A DNA stretch of 64,000 bases, taken from the NCBI RefSeq assembly GCF_007845645.1, contig NZ_VCQV01000005.1, positions 62,001-126,000 on the forward strand, given 5' to 3'. The stretch comes from Leekyejoonella antrihumi (GTDB lineage: Bacteria > Actinomycetota > Actinomycetes > Actinomycetales > Dermatophilaceae). This document shows positions 56,434 to 64,000 of this stretch, in pieces (positions within the stretch are counted from its first letter, which is position 1; each line of letters starts with the position of its first letter). A program made the position numbers and the translations under genes. The notes under the pieces are model-generated. The model worked only from the letters and a program-made list of their open reading frames with translations. It was not told the origin of the DNA and did not search any database.

Positions 56434-57032
56434 AGGGCTCCGCACCTGGCGGAAGCACGATCGGCCGGTACCTCGCGGCCCTGTTCGGCTGGGTCGGGCG
56501 CGGCCGGGGCGGACCGCCGCCGCACCCGCATCGGACCGGGCTGCGGCTGTTCGCCGTCGGGATGACCGCCTTCTTGGTCGGCACGGTCGCCCTGGCGGGT
56601 CAGGTGAACGTCGTCGTGCTGATCGCCGTCATCGTGGCCGGGCTGGCGGTGCTGACGACGGTGAATGACCTGTTCTCCATGCTGGTGTTCGTCGGTTGCA
56701 CGGTCCTGCTGTGGCTGGTCAGCGGCGCATCACCCTCCAGCGGATGGTGCGTGCCCATCGCGGTGGAGCTGTTCGCTGTCCAGTCCGCGCTGACCCTGGC
56801 CACGCTCGGACCCGCCGAGGCGCCCGTGCCCCGGCGGGTCCTGGTCACCTGGCTGCGGCGCACCCTGTGGGTCGCCGCCGGCACGGCACTGATCGGGGCG
56901 GCCGGCGTAGCCATCTCGAGCGAGCCACCCCGTGGGACCGTCTATGTCGCCGCGGCCCTGGTGATCGCCCTCATGGTGGGCGCAGCCCTGCTACCGCGCC
57001 TGTTCGCACCGGACGACGGCGACCCCGAGTAG
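56430..57032 (+). CDS. Membrane protein, last gene of the MoxR operon
   Basis: 200 residues with about six helices (37-57, 60-78, 82-100, 105-125, 140-160, 165-190). GTG overlaps the DUF58 stop by 4 nt. No family recognised. Its position after DUF58 suggests a structural partner of the complex. Confidence 0.72.
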   Translation: MKGSAPGGSTIGRYLAALFGWVGRGRGGPPPHPHRTGLRLFAVGMTAFLVGTVALAGQVNVVVLIAVIVAGLAVLTTVNDLFSMLVFVGCTVLLWLVSGASPSSGWCVPIAVELFAVQSALTLATLGPAEAPVPRRVLVTWLRRTLWVAAGTALIGAAGVAISSEPPRGTVYVAAALVIALMVGAALLPRLFAPDDGDPE

Positions 57033-57326
57033 AGCGGACAAAAGATGTCTGTCCAACCGGCCTCGGCCATCCAGGGGTGCGACCTGCCTCGTCGAGATCG
57101 CAGTTCTCCGCCCTTCAACAGGGTGGAAGGACGGAGAATTGCGATCTGGATGACGGGTAGCGCCGAAAATTGCGATCTCGATGCAACCGGAACGCCAATC
57201 GGCTGCCAGCGATCGCCGACGCGCCATACGTCGACCGCGAGTCCACTTGTCGTGCGTCTGGCCCGGTCGCGGGCAATCCTCGTCGCGCGCCACGTGCAAC
57301 CTGCGCTGAAACTTCTACAAAAGTGG
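57033..57326. other. Convergent gap with dispersed repeat copy and no gene
   Basis: 294 bp between the convergent MoxR operon and clpX. Beyond the repeat described separately, the remaining 140 bp contain no open frame or hairpin that I can support. Confidence 0.5.
57090..57183 (+). repeat. About 95-bp dispersed repeat, copy 2
   Basis: Matches the segment at 13955-14042 in inverted orientation over nearly its whole length. Internal arms GAGATCGCAGTTCTCCGCCC and GGACGGAGAATTGCGATCT can form a long hairpin, followed by a third ATTGCGATCTCG motif at 57169-57180. This copy is the better-preserved palindrome. Confidence 0.8.
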
Positions 57327-58613
<1,287 letters not shown>

Positions 58614-58783
58614 GTGCGCTTCCTTCCTGCCCACGGACGTCGACTGACGCCCTCAATGTCCTGCCCGACGCTACCTTGCAAGATGACGTTCTGGCCTTAT
58701 TGAATCCCGGTGTCGACCCAAAGGTCACGGCTGTCCGCTGATGGCGCAAACTCGCGACCACCGCGTGGCTGCCGAGCGCGCAG

Positions 58784-58830
58784 AAATGCCGTGCGCGCCC
58801 GAACCGAAGGCCCGGACGCGCACGGCATTT
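58784..58830 (-). terminator. 14-bp hairpin between clpP2 and clpX
   Basis: AAATGCCGTGCGCG (58784-58797) and CGCGCACGGCATTT (58817-58830) pair perfectly, 11 nt past the clpP2 stop. Stem flanked by A/T at the base resembles a terminator or attenuator that could set clpX expression relative to clpP1P2. Confidence 0.65.
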
Positions 58831-58841
58831 TGCCGATCTCC

Positions 58842-59528
58842 TCAGTCCTCGTCGGACGCCTTGCGGCTGTCCAGCACTTGATCGATCAGACCATAGTCCT
58901 TGGCCTGCGCGGCGGTCAGGATCTTGTCGCGCTCGATGTCGGTGCGCACCTGCTCCGCGCTGCGGCCGGTGTGCATGGCCAGGGTCTCCTCCAGCCACTC
59001 CCGCATCCGGAAGACCTCGTTGGCGGTGATCTCCAGGTCGGAGGCCATCCCGCCGGTGCCCTCCATCGCGGGCTGGTGGATGAGGATCCGCGCGTTGGGC
59101 AGCGCGAACCGCTTGCCGGGAGCGCCGGCACCCAGCAGCACGGCCGCGGCGGACGCGGCCTGCCCGACCACGAACGTCTGCACGTCCGGGCGGATGTACT
59201 GCATCGTGTCGTAGATCGCGGTCAGCGCGGTGAACGATCCACCGGGGCTGTTGATGTACATGGTGATGTCGCGGTCCGGGTCCTGGCTCTCCAGCACGAT
59301 CAGCTGGGCGATCAGGTCATCGGCCGACGCGTCGTCGACCTGCACCCCGAGGAAGATGATGCGGTCCTCGAAGAGCTTGTTGTAGGGGTCGGAACGCTTC
59401 ATCCCGTAGGAGGTGCGCTCCTCGAACTGAGGCAGGATGTAGCGGCTCGACGGCACGGGGACCTGCATCCCGCCGTGCATCTGTGACGTGTTCATCGGGG
59501 CTCCGTAGGGGTAGATCGACGGGCTCAT
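58842..59528 (-). CDS. clpP2: ATP-dependent Clp protease proteolytic subunit ClpP2
   Basis: 228-residue serine protease subunit. Catalytic Ser in [20 protein letters not shown], His in [15 protein letters not shown], Asp in the following segment; [20 protein letters not shown]. Start ATG 59528 overlaps the clpP1 stop codon (TGATG). The longer N terminus ([20 protein letters not shown]) is typical for actinobacterial ClpP2. Confidence 0.95.
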   Translation of the reverse strand: MSPSIYPYGAPMNTSQMHGGMQVPVPSSRYILPQFEERTSYGMKRSDPYNKLFEDRIIFLGVQVDDASADDLIAQLIVLESQDPDRDITMYINSPGGSFTALTAIYDTMQYIRPDVQTFVVGQAASAAAVLLGAGAPGKRFALPNARILIHQPAMEGTGGMASDLEITANEVFRMREWLEETLAMHTGRSAEQVRTDIERDKILTAAQAKDYGLIDQVLDSRKASDED

Positions 59529-60115
59529 CAGCTGCTCCTTCCTGGTGCGTCGGCCTGGCTCTCGAAGACGTGGTCGACGAAGCCGTAGTCCTTGGCCTCC
59601 TCGGCGGAGAACCAGCGGTCGCGGTCCGAGTCCGTGGAGATCTGCTCGACACTCTGACCGGTGTGCTCGGCAATCAGCTCGGCCATCTGCTTCTTGATGA
59701 AGATGAGCTGCTCCGCCTGGATCTTGATGTCGGAGGCCGTGCCCCCGATACCGCCGGACGGCTGGTGCATCATCACCCGGGCGTGCGGGGTGGCATAGCG
59801 CTTGCCACGAGTGCCCGCCGACAACAGGAACTGACCCATGCTCGCGGCCATACCCATGGCCACGGTCGCGACGTCGTTGGGGATCCAGTTCATCGTGTCG
59901 AAGATCGCCATCCCGGCCGAGATCGATCCGCCTGGACTGTTGATGTAGAGCCAGATGTCCTTCTCGCGGTCCTCGGCAGCCAGTAGCAGCAGCTGCGCGC
60001 AGATCGCGTTCGCGTTGTCGTCGCGCACATCCGAGCCCAAGAAGATGATGCGCTCCTTGAGCAGGCGGTTGTAGATCTGGTCGTCGAGACCGGCGACCGG
60101 GCGCTCGGTCGCCAT
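59528..60115 (-). CDS. clpP1: ATP-dependent Clp protease proteolytic subunit ClpP1
   Basis: 195-residue partner of ClpP2; actinobacterial ClpP1 and ClpP2 form mixed tetradecamers. Catalytic motifs [20 protein letters not shown] (Ser) and [14 protein letters not shown] (His). ATG at 60115 has AAGGAG 6 nt upstream; earlier in-frame starts do not. Confidence 0.95.
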   Translation of the reverse strand: MATERPVAGLDDQIYNRLLKERIIFLGSDVRDDNANAICAQLLLLAAEDREKDIWLYINSPGGSISAGMAIFDTMNWIPNDVATVAMGMAASMGQFLLSAGTRGKRYATPHARVMMHQPSGGIGGTASDIKIQAEQLIFIKKQMAELIAEHTGQSVEQISTDSDRDRWFSAEEAKDYGFVDHVFESQADAPGRSS

Positions 60116-60244
60116 CGACGGCTCCTTGGTGTTCGGCACCGTGTGTCTCCATCTGTGTAGGTCGTGCGTGCTTCCTTCACTGGACCCTAACGTCACGCCG
60201 CTCGGACTTCGTCCCCGGTCGGGGCGGTGTTCGCCCTGAGCGCA

Positions 60245-60277
60245 AGAACCTCCCCCACCACTGGTGAGGGAGGTTCC
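60245..60277 (-). terminator. Hairpin downstream of tig
   Basis: GAACCTCCC and GGGAGGTTC arms with CCACCA/TGGTG inner pairing form a strong stem 13 nt past the tig stop and upstream of clpP1. It probably ends the tig transcript and separates it from clpP1P2. Confidence 0.68.
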
Positions 60278-60289
60278 GGTGCGACTGCG

Positions 60290-61705
60290 TCAGGCTTTGT
60301 CGGCGACCGTCTCGCGCTGCGCGGCATCCGCATCGGACTCCGGCGTGACGTCATCGGCGTCGTCGTCGGCGGCGTCGTCGTCGGCGGCGTCGTCGTCGGC
60401 GGCGTCGTCGGCGGCGGCGGCGTCGTCGGCGTCGTCGACCTCGATCTCGAGGGCCTTCAGGTCGACCTCGGCGCCATTGGTGTCGACGACCTTGGCGGTC
60501 TCCAGCACGGTGGCGAGTGCCTTGCGGCGGGCAACCTCACCCATCACGGCCGGCACCTGACCCTGCTGGTCGAGCGCCTGAGCGAACTGGTTGGGGTCCA
60601 TGCCGTACTGCTGCGCGGACATGATGAGGTACTCGATCAGCTCCTCCTGCGAGACCTGAATCTCGTCCTGGCGCACGATCTTGTCGAGCATCAGCTGGGT
60701 CTTGAGGGACTTGCGGGCCTGCTCGTCGACCTCGGCGCGGTGCTCGTCGTCCTCCAGCCGGTCCTCACCCTCGAGGTGCTGGTGCACCTCGGCCTCGATG
60801 ACGGACTCGGGCAGCGGGATCTCGACGTTCTCCAGCAGGTAGTCGAGCACCTTGTCCCGAGCCTGCACACCCTGCTCGAAGCGCTTGGTCGACTCGGCCT
60901 GCTCGCTGATCTCGCCCTTGAGCTCGGCGAAGGTGTCGTGCGAGGACGCCAGCTGGGCGAACTCGTCGTCGAGCTCGGGCAGGACGCGCTCCTTGACGGC
61001 CTGGACCGTGACGGTCACCTCGGCGTCCTCACCCTCATGCTCGCCACCGGCGAGCGCCGTGGTGAACGTCTTGGACTCACCGACCGACATGCCGGCGATC
61101 GCCGCGTCCATCCCGTCGAGCATGTTGCCCGAACCCACCTCGTACGCAACGCCGGTGACGTCGTCGATCGGCTCGTCGTTGATGGTGGCGATCAGGTCGA
61201 CTGTCACGGAGTCCCCGGTGGCGGCGGGCCGGTCTGCGGCCACGAGGGTGCCGAAGCGCTCTCGCAGGGTCTGCATCTCGGCCTCGACGTCCTCATCGGT
61301 GACCTCCAGCGGGTCGACCTCGACCTTGATGGTCTCGAAGGCCGGCAGCTCGAACTCGGGGACGACGTCCACCTCGGCGGTGAACGTGAAGTCCTGCTTG
61401 TCATCGGCCGGCACCTGGGTCACGTCGACCTCGGGCTGGCCCATCGGCTGTACGTCGTTCTCCTGCAGCGCCTGCCCGTAGAACCCGGGCAGCGCCTCGT
61501 TGATGGCCTCCTGCAGCACCGCGCCGCGCCCGACGCGCTGGTCGATGATCCGGGCGGGAACCTTGCCCTTGCGGAATCCGGGGACCTGGACCTGACTGCC
61601 GATCGAGGTGTAGGCCGCATCGATGCTCGGCTTGAGCTCCTCGTAGGGGACCTCGACGGTCAGCTTGACCCGGGTCGGGTTGAGGGTCTCGACGGCGCTC
61701 TTCAC
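60290..61705 (-). CDS. tig: Trigger factor
   Basis: 471-residue ribosome-associated chaperone/peptidyl-prolyl isomerase. N-terminal ribosome-binding signature GFRKGKVPARIIDQRVGRGA, FKBP-type PPIase domain (GDSVTVDLIATINDEPIDDV) and C-terminal helical chaperone domain. The last 50 residues are an Asp/Ala repeat (AADDD units) encoded by a 15-bp tandem repeat. GTG at 61705 has GGAG upstream. Adjacent to clpP1P2-clpX as in many bacteria. Confidence 0.96.
   Translation of the reverse strand: MKSAVETLNPTRVKLTVEVPYEELKPSIDAAYTSIGSQVQVPGFRKGKVPARIIDQRVGRGAVLQEAINEALPGFYGQALQENDVQPMGQPEVDVTQVPADDKQDFTFTAEVDVVPEFELPAFETIKVEVDPLEVTDEDVEAEMQTLRERFGTLVAADRPAATGDSVTVDLIATINDEPIDDVTGVAYEVGSGNMLDGMDAAIAGMSVGESKTFTTALAGGEHEGEDAEVTVTVQAVKERVLPELDDEFAQLASSHDTFAELKGEISEQAESTKRFEQGVQARDKVLDYLLENVEIPLPESVIEAEVHQHLEGEDRLEDDEHRAEVDEQARKSLKTQLMLDKIVRQDEIQVSQEELIEYLIMSAQQYGMDPNQFAQALDQQGQVPAVMGEVARRKALATVLETAKVVDTNGAEVDLKALEIEVDDADDAAAADDAADDDAADDDAADDDADDVTPESDADAAQRETVADKA
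60350..60437. repeat. 15-bp tandem repeat in the tig tail
   Basis: GTCGTCGTCGGCGGC-type units are repeated about four times with small variants, encoding DDDAA blocks on the minus strand. Perfect neighbouring units suggest recent slippage; copy number may vary between strains. Confidence 0.75.
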
Positions 61706-61825
61706 TGCACGTACTCCAAGGTGTTGTCGGAAATGTCTCGATGGTGGCCCATCGTGGTCTTGCCACGGCCGATAAGCCGCACGGCAGCGCACAGGTACAT
61801 CGCTACTTTGCGACCATCGTAACGG

Positions 61826-61899
61826 TCGGGGTAGCCGGATTCGAACCGGCGGCCTTCCGCTCCCAAAGCGGACGCGCTACCAAGCTGCGCCATACCCCG
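61826..61899 (-). tRNA. tRNA-Pro (TGG)
   Basis: The minus strand folds into a cloverleaf: acceptor CGGGGTA with TACCCCG, D-arm GGCGCAGCTTGGTAGCGCG, anticodon loop CTTTGGGAG (anticodon TGG), T-arm GGTTCGAATCC. The 3' CCA is not encoded. Located 121 bp upstream of tig and on the same strand. Confidence 0.95.
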
Positions 61900-62017
61900 T
61901 AGGAACACACCACCGGTTTGGGGGGCGTGACCTGGAGCAGTAGGCTAGCGCCTCGTTGGCACAGCCTCTCCCCCGGCCTCGCTCGGACGGGTCCGGCAGG
62001 GTAGGTTCTGTGCTCCC

Positions 62018-62088
62018 GCGGGTGTAGCTCAATGGTAGAGCCCCAGTCTTCCAAACTGGCTACGCGAGTTCGATTCTCGTCACCCGCT
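62018..62088 (+). tRNA. tRNA-Gly (TCC)
   Basis: Cloverleaf with acceptor GCGGGTG/CACCCGC, D-arm TAGCTCAATGGTAGAGC, anticodon loop GTCTTCCAAAC (anticodon TCC), T-arm GAGTTCGATTCTC. CCA not encoded. Divergent from the tRNA-Pro gene; the 118-bp gap between the two holds no other feature I can support. Confidence 0.95.
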
Positions 62089-62209
62089 CCCCTGGCCGGG
62101 GTCGGCACTTCGCCGGCCCCGGCCGCGCCGGTTCTCGCCGACCGGATCCGGCCGCCGAGACGTGCCGGATGCTGACGAACTCGCGAGTAATCTGCTGACC
62201 CTGCAGGGC

Positions 62210-62237
62210 TTGACCTGGCGTCTCGTGCCTCTATGGT
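62210..62237 (+). promoter_or_regulatory. Promoter of the antitoxin-like gene
   Basis: TTGACC (62210-62215) and TATGGT (62232-62237) with a 16-bp spacer, 55 bp upstream of the ATG at 62292. AGAGAAGGAG just before the ATG is a strong ribosome-binding site. Confidence 0.6.
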
Positions 62238-62291
62238 GGGAACCAACCGCACCGGACAAAAGCTGGTGCGACCCGAGAGAAGGAGCAATTC

Positions 62292-62543
62292 ATGGGTCTG
62301 TTTGACAGCGCCAAGGACAAGGCCTCCGAGTTCGCCAGCGACAACCCCGACAAGGTCGGCGAGGGCATCGACAAGGCCGGCGACTTCGCCGATGACAAGA
62401 CCGGGGGCAAGTACTCCGACCAGATCGACAAGGGCCAGGAGTTCGCTTCGGACAAGTTCGGCGGTGGCAACGCCGACGGTGGCAACGCGGACGGTGGCAA
62501 CGCGGACGGTGGCAACGCCGACGGTGGCAACGCCGGCCAGTAA
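62292..62543 (+). CDS. MT0933/Rv0909-type small antitoxin-like protein with DGGNA repeats
   Basis: 83 residues: MGLFDSAKDKASEFASDNPD, KVGEGIDKAGDFADDKTGGK, YSDQIDKGQEFASDKFGGG match the MT0933 antitoxin family (Rv0909 in Mycobacterium tuberculosis). The C terminus is a run of GGNAD repeats encoded by tandem 15-bp units at 62461-62535. No toxin gene lies on either side, so this is an orphan, and its role may be different from an antitoxin. Has its own promoter and a strong RBS. Confidence 0.82.
   Translation: MGLFDSAKDKASEFASDNPDKVGEGIDKAGDFADDKTGGKYSDQIDKGQEFASDKFGGGNADGGNADGGNADGGNADGGNAGQ
62461..62535 (+). repeat. 15-bp tandem repeat encoding GGNAD units
   Basis: GGTGGCAACGC(C/G)GAC is repeated about five times in register within the coding region, with only synonymous C/G changes between units. 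Confidence 0.85.
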
Positions 62544-62602
62544 GACCTCGCAGGTTTGACCGGCCCGGGAGCAGTTGCTCCCGGGCCTGTTGCTCTCACC
62601 GT

Positions 62603-63112
62603 TCACTCATGCCGGCCGATGGCGTCGTGGCCAGGCGGTGATGGCACCACCAGCACCGGATGCCGACTGTGGCGGACCAGGCTGGACCCCACCGTGGCCG
62701 ACCTGCCACTGCCGAGCACCCGTCCGATGACCGTCCCGATCGCGTGCGCATGCGTGTGCTGTCCGACCACAACCAGCCAGGCGTCGAAGCGGTCCGCCTC
62801 CGCCATCAGCGCGTACCAGGGGTCGCCGCGCACCGTTTCGTACGCCCATTGCACGTCCGGCAAGGACACCGCACGGTGCACCTCGTCGGCCAGGAGTCGC
62901 TCGTGCTCGTGCATCTGCACGTCCCATGAGCTGGAGTCCGGATCCACCGGGAAGTCACCCAACTCGATCACGTGCACGACGCGCAGGATGACGTCGAGCC
63001 TGGTCGCCAGGTCCACCGCATACGTCAGCGCGTGCCGCCCGGCAGGCTGGTCGTCATAGCCGACCACGACCGGTCCGGTGCGGGTCGGCTCACCCGTGCG
63101 ATCGGTGCTCAT
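62603..63112 (-). CDS. Universal stress protein UspA family
   Basis: 169 residues with an N-terminal VVVGYDDQPAGRHALTYAVD strand-helix, VVVGQHTHAH and a C-terminal GRVLGSGRSATVGSSLVRHS loop of the ATP-binding Usp type, ending HPVLVVP. Single domain. ATG at 63112; an upstream in-frame start at 63166 is less likely. Probable terminator region between it and the antitoxin-like gene is only 59 bp. Confidence 0.87.
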   Translation of the reverse strand: MSTDRTGEPTRTGPVVVGYDDQPAGRHALTYAVDLATRLDVILRVVHVIELGDFPVDPDSSSWDVQMHEHERLLADEVHRAVSLPDVQWAYETVRGDPWYALMAEADRFDAWLVVVGQHTHAHAIGTVIGRVLGSGRSATVGSSLVRHSRHPVLVVPSPPGHDAIGRHE

Positions 63113-63256
63113 GGGACCTACCTTCGACGTCCGGGGCCGTCGTCCCGGGCACAGCTGCCGTCTCATTATTGACGCCGGTGGACCCCGTCACAACCGCAGT
63201 GGCCGGCCGAGCCCGAGGTTGCCGCAGCTCAGGAGCCTTGATTGAATGAGTAGGTA

Positions 63257-63317
63257 GGCGATGGAGCCCGCCCGGACATCGATGTCCGAACCGCACCGAG
63301 CTGATGGCACCTCTGAC
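63257..63317 (+). promoter_or_regulatory. Fluoride riboswitch (crcB motif)
   Basis: GGCGATGGAGCCCGCC (63257-63272), a P2/loop segment GGACATCGATGTCC, AACCGC and GCTGATGGCACCTCT match the conserved crcB/fluoride aptamer consensus (GGcGATGG...CGCC...AACCGC...GCTGATG.C.CCT). It is on the strand of crcB, 245 bp upstream of its start. Fluoride binding should turn on crcB expression. Confidence 0.9.
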
Positions 63318-63561
63318 AGAGAGGCTCCATGCCGTGAACGCCTTACCGCGCCCTACGACCTCCGGGCGAACGAGATCATCACCGCCGCCGCCTCGGAGCA
63401 TCCTCCGGACGACCTCGCGAGGATCTTCCGAACCCCGTGCCGAGCCTGACCGTCGGATGCCGACCCGACGCGTTTCCCGCTCGTGACGACGAGCTCAGCG
63501 CCCAGTGGGCCGGCGTGGATAAACTTCCCTGCGGCCCCGGCCGATGACGAGTAGGAGATCA
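63318..63561 (+). other. Leader between fluoride riboswitch and crcB
   Basis: 244 bp. AGAGAGGCTC follows the aptamer. Short open frames (for example one ending in DDLARIFRTPCRA at 63449) have no homology and are not called. No clear terminator hairpin with a U-run was found. Confidence 0.4.
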
Positions 63562-64000
63562 GTGAACGACCCATCCCCCTTCACGGCCGCAGGCAGGGTG
63601 GACCCCGATGGGGCGCCCCCAACCCGCCGCGAACGTCTCCTGCATCACCAGGCGCTCCCGGTCGCCGTCATCGCCTGTGGTGGCGCAGTCGGCGCGGTCT
63701 CCCGGTATGCGGTCGGCCTGGCGTGGCCGACGACGGCCGGCCACTTCCCTGTCTCCACCTTGCTGATCAACGTGATCGGGTGCGCCATCATGGGTGTCTT
63801 CATGGTGCTCATCACCCAGAAGTGGCAGGTCCACCCCCTGGTGCGGCCGTTCTTCGGCACCGGGGTCCTCGGCGGCTTCACCACCTTCTCGACCTACGAG
63901 GTCGACGCTCAGCACCTCCTCCAGGGCGGCCACTGGGTCACCGCACTTGCCTATCTCGTCGCGACGCTGGCCGCGGCCGTCTTCGCGGTGTGGGCGGCCG
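63562..64000 (+). CDS. crcB: Fluoride ion exporter CrcB/FluC (3' end cut by window edge)
   Basis: First 146 residues visible. Small dual-topology fluoride channel that lowers cytoplasmic fluoride. Signature residues: [29 protein letters not shown] and [16 protein letters not shown]. The N terminus has about 30 extra hydrophilic residues before the first helix. GTG at 63562 follows AGGAG. Controlled by the upstream fluoride riboswitch; a second crcB gene often follows but would be outside the window. Confidence 0.93.
   Translation, partial: MNDPSPFTAAGRVDPDGAPPTRRERLLHHQALPVAVIACGGAVGAVSRYAVGLAWPTTAGHFPVSTLLINVIGCAIMGVFMVLITQKWQVHPLVRPFFGTGVLGGFTTFSTYEVDAQHLLQGGHWVTALAYLVATLAAAVFAVWAA

Noticed and set aside
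62461-62535. CRISPR-like repeat array
   Set aside because: The repeats are contiguous 15-bp units without spacers and are in frame within a coding region.

Overview
The window is a GC-rich chromosomal segment from a Gram-positive actinobacterium, most likely a member of the Micrococcales (the mix of genes would fit a Dermacoccaceae/Intrasporangiaceae-type soil or skin organism; the genus is inference). Supporting signs are the duplicated ClpP1-ClpP2 pair, RNase J, GpsI-type PNPase, the folC-DUF4233-ndk neighbourhood, a SAM-IV riboswitch, a T-box in front of ileS, an MT0933/Rv0909-type small protein, and frequent GTG starts with 4-nt ATGA overlaps. No prophage, CRISPR array, rRNA operon or intact insertion sequence was seen.

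Layout. 1-6.1 kb: rimO (cut by the left edge), an M19 dipeptidase, a small membrane protein and ftsK. 6.2-9.3 kb: a SAM-IV riboswitch driving a class V aminotransferase, then a SatD-like regulator plus membrane partner behind twin operator palindromes. 9.3-13.9 kb: dapA-rnj on the minus strand, thyA and a DHFR-Nudix fusion on the plus strand. 13.9-15.1 kb: a small scarred island with a dispersed repeat, a Phd/VapC-type toxin-antitoxin pair and a broken PEBP gene. 15.4-19.2 kb: the complete paaABCDE phenylacetyl-CoA epoxidase operon. 20.4-25.9 kb: a lactate module (GntR/FCD regulator, lactate permease, lutABC). 26.0-31.8 kb: a degraded AbiEi/DUF559-type gene, dapB, a CtaG-family gene, an HD hydrolase, a Nei/Fpg glycosylase and an RNA methyltransferase. 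32.0-42.0 kb: pnp, rpsO, a MarR regulator, ndk, a uppP fragment, DUF4233-folC-GNAT-ileS with a T-box. 42.0-48.6 kb: a GAD-like/DUF1851 protein and a dpp-type ABC uptake operon. 48.8-57.0 kb: valS, a secreted propeller-like protein and a DUF4129-MoxR-DUF58 operon. 57.3-64 kb: clpX, clpP2-clpP1, tig, tRNA-Pro, tRNA-Gly, a small antitoxin-like protein, a universal stress protein and a fluoride riboswitch in front of crcB (cut by the right edge).

Most of the window is core metabolism, translation and proteostasis. The less ordinary parts are regulatory and repeat structure: three riboswitch-class leaders, at least three promoters whose palindromes lie on the -10/-35 elements of probably leaderless transcripts, and several families of intergenic palindromes or dispersed repeats, some placed exactly at gene breakpoints (uppP fragment) or around decaying genes. 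The DHFR-Nudix fusion and the SatD/membrane-protein operon are the most interesting protein-level observations.
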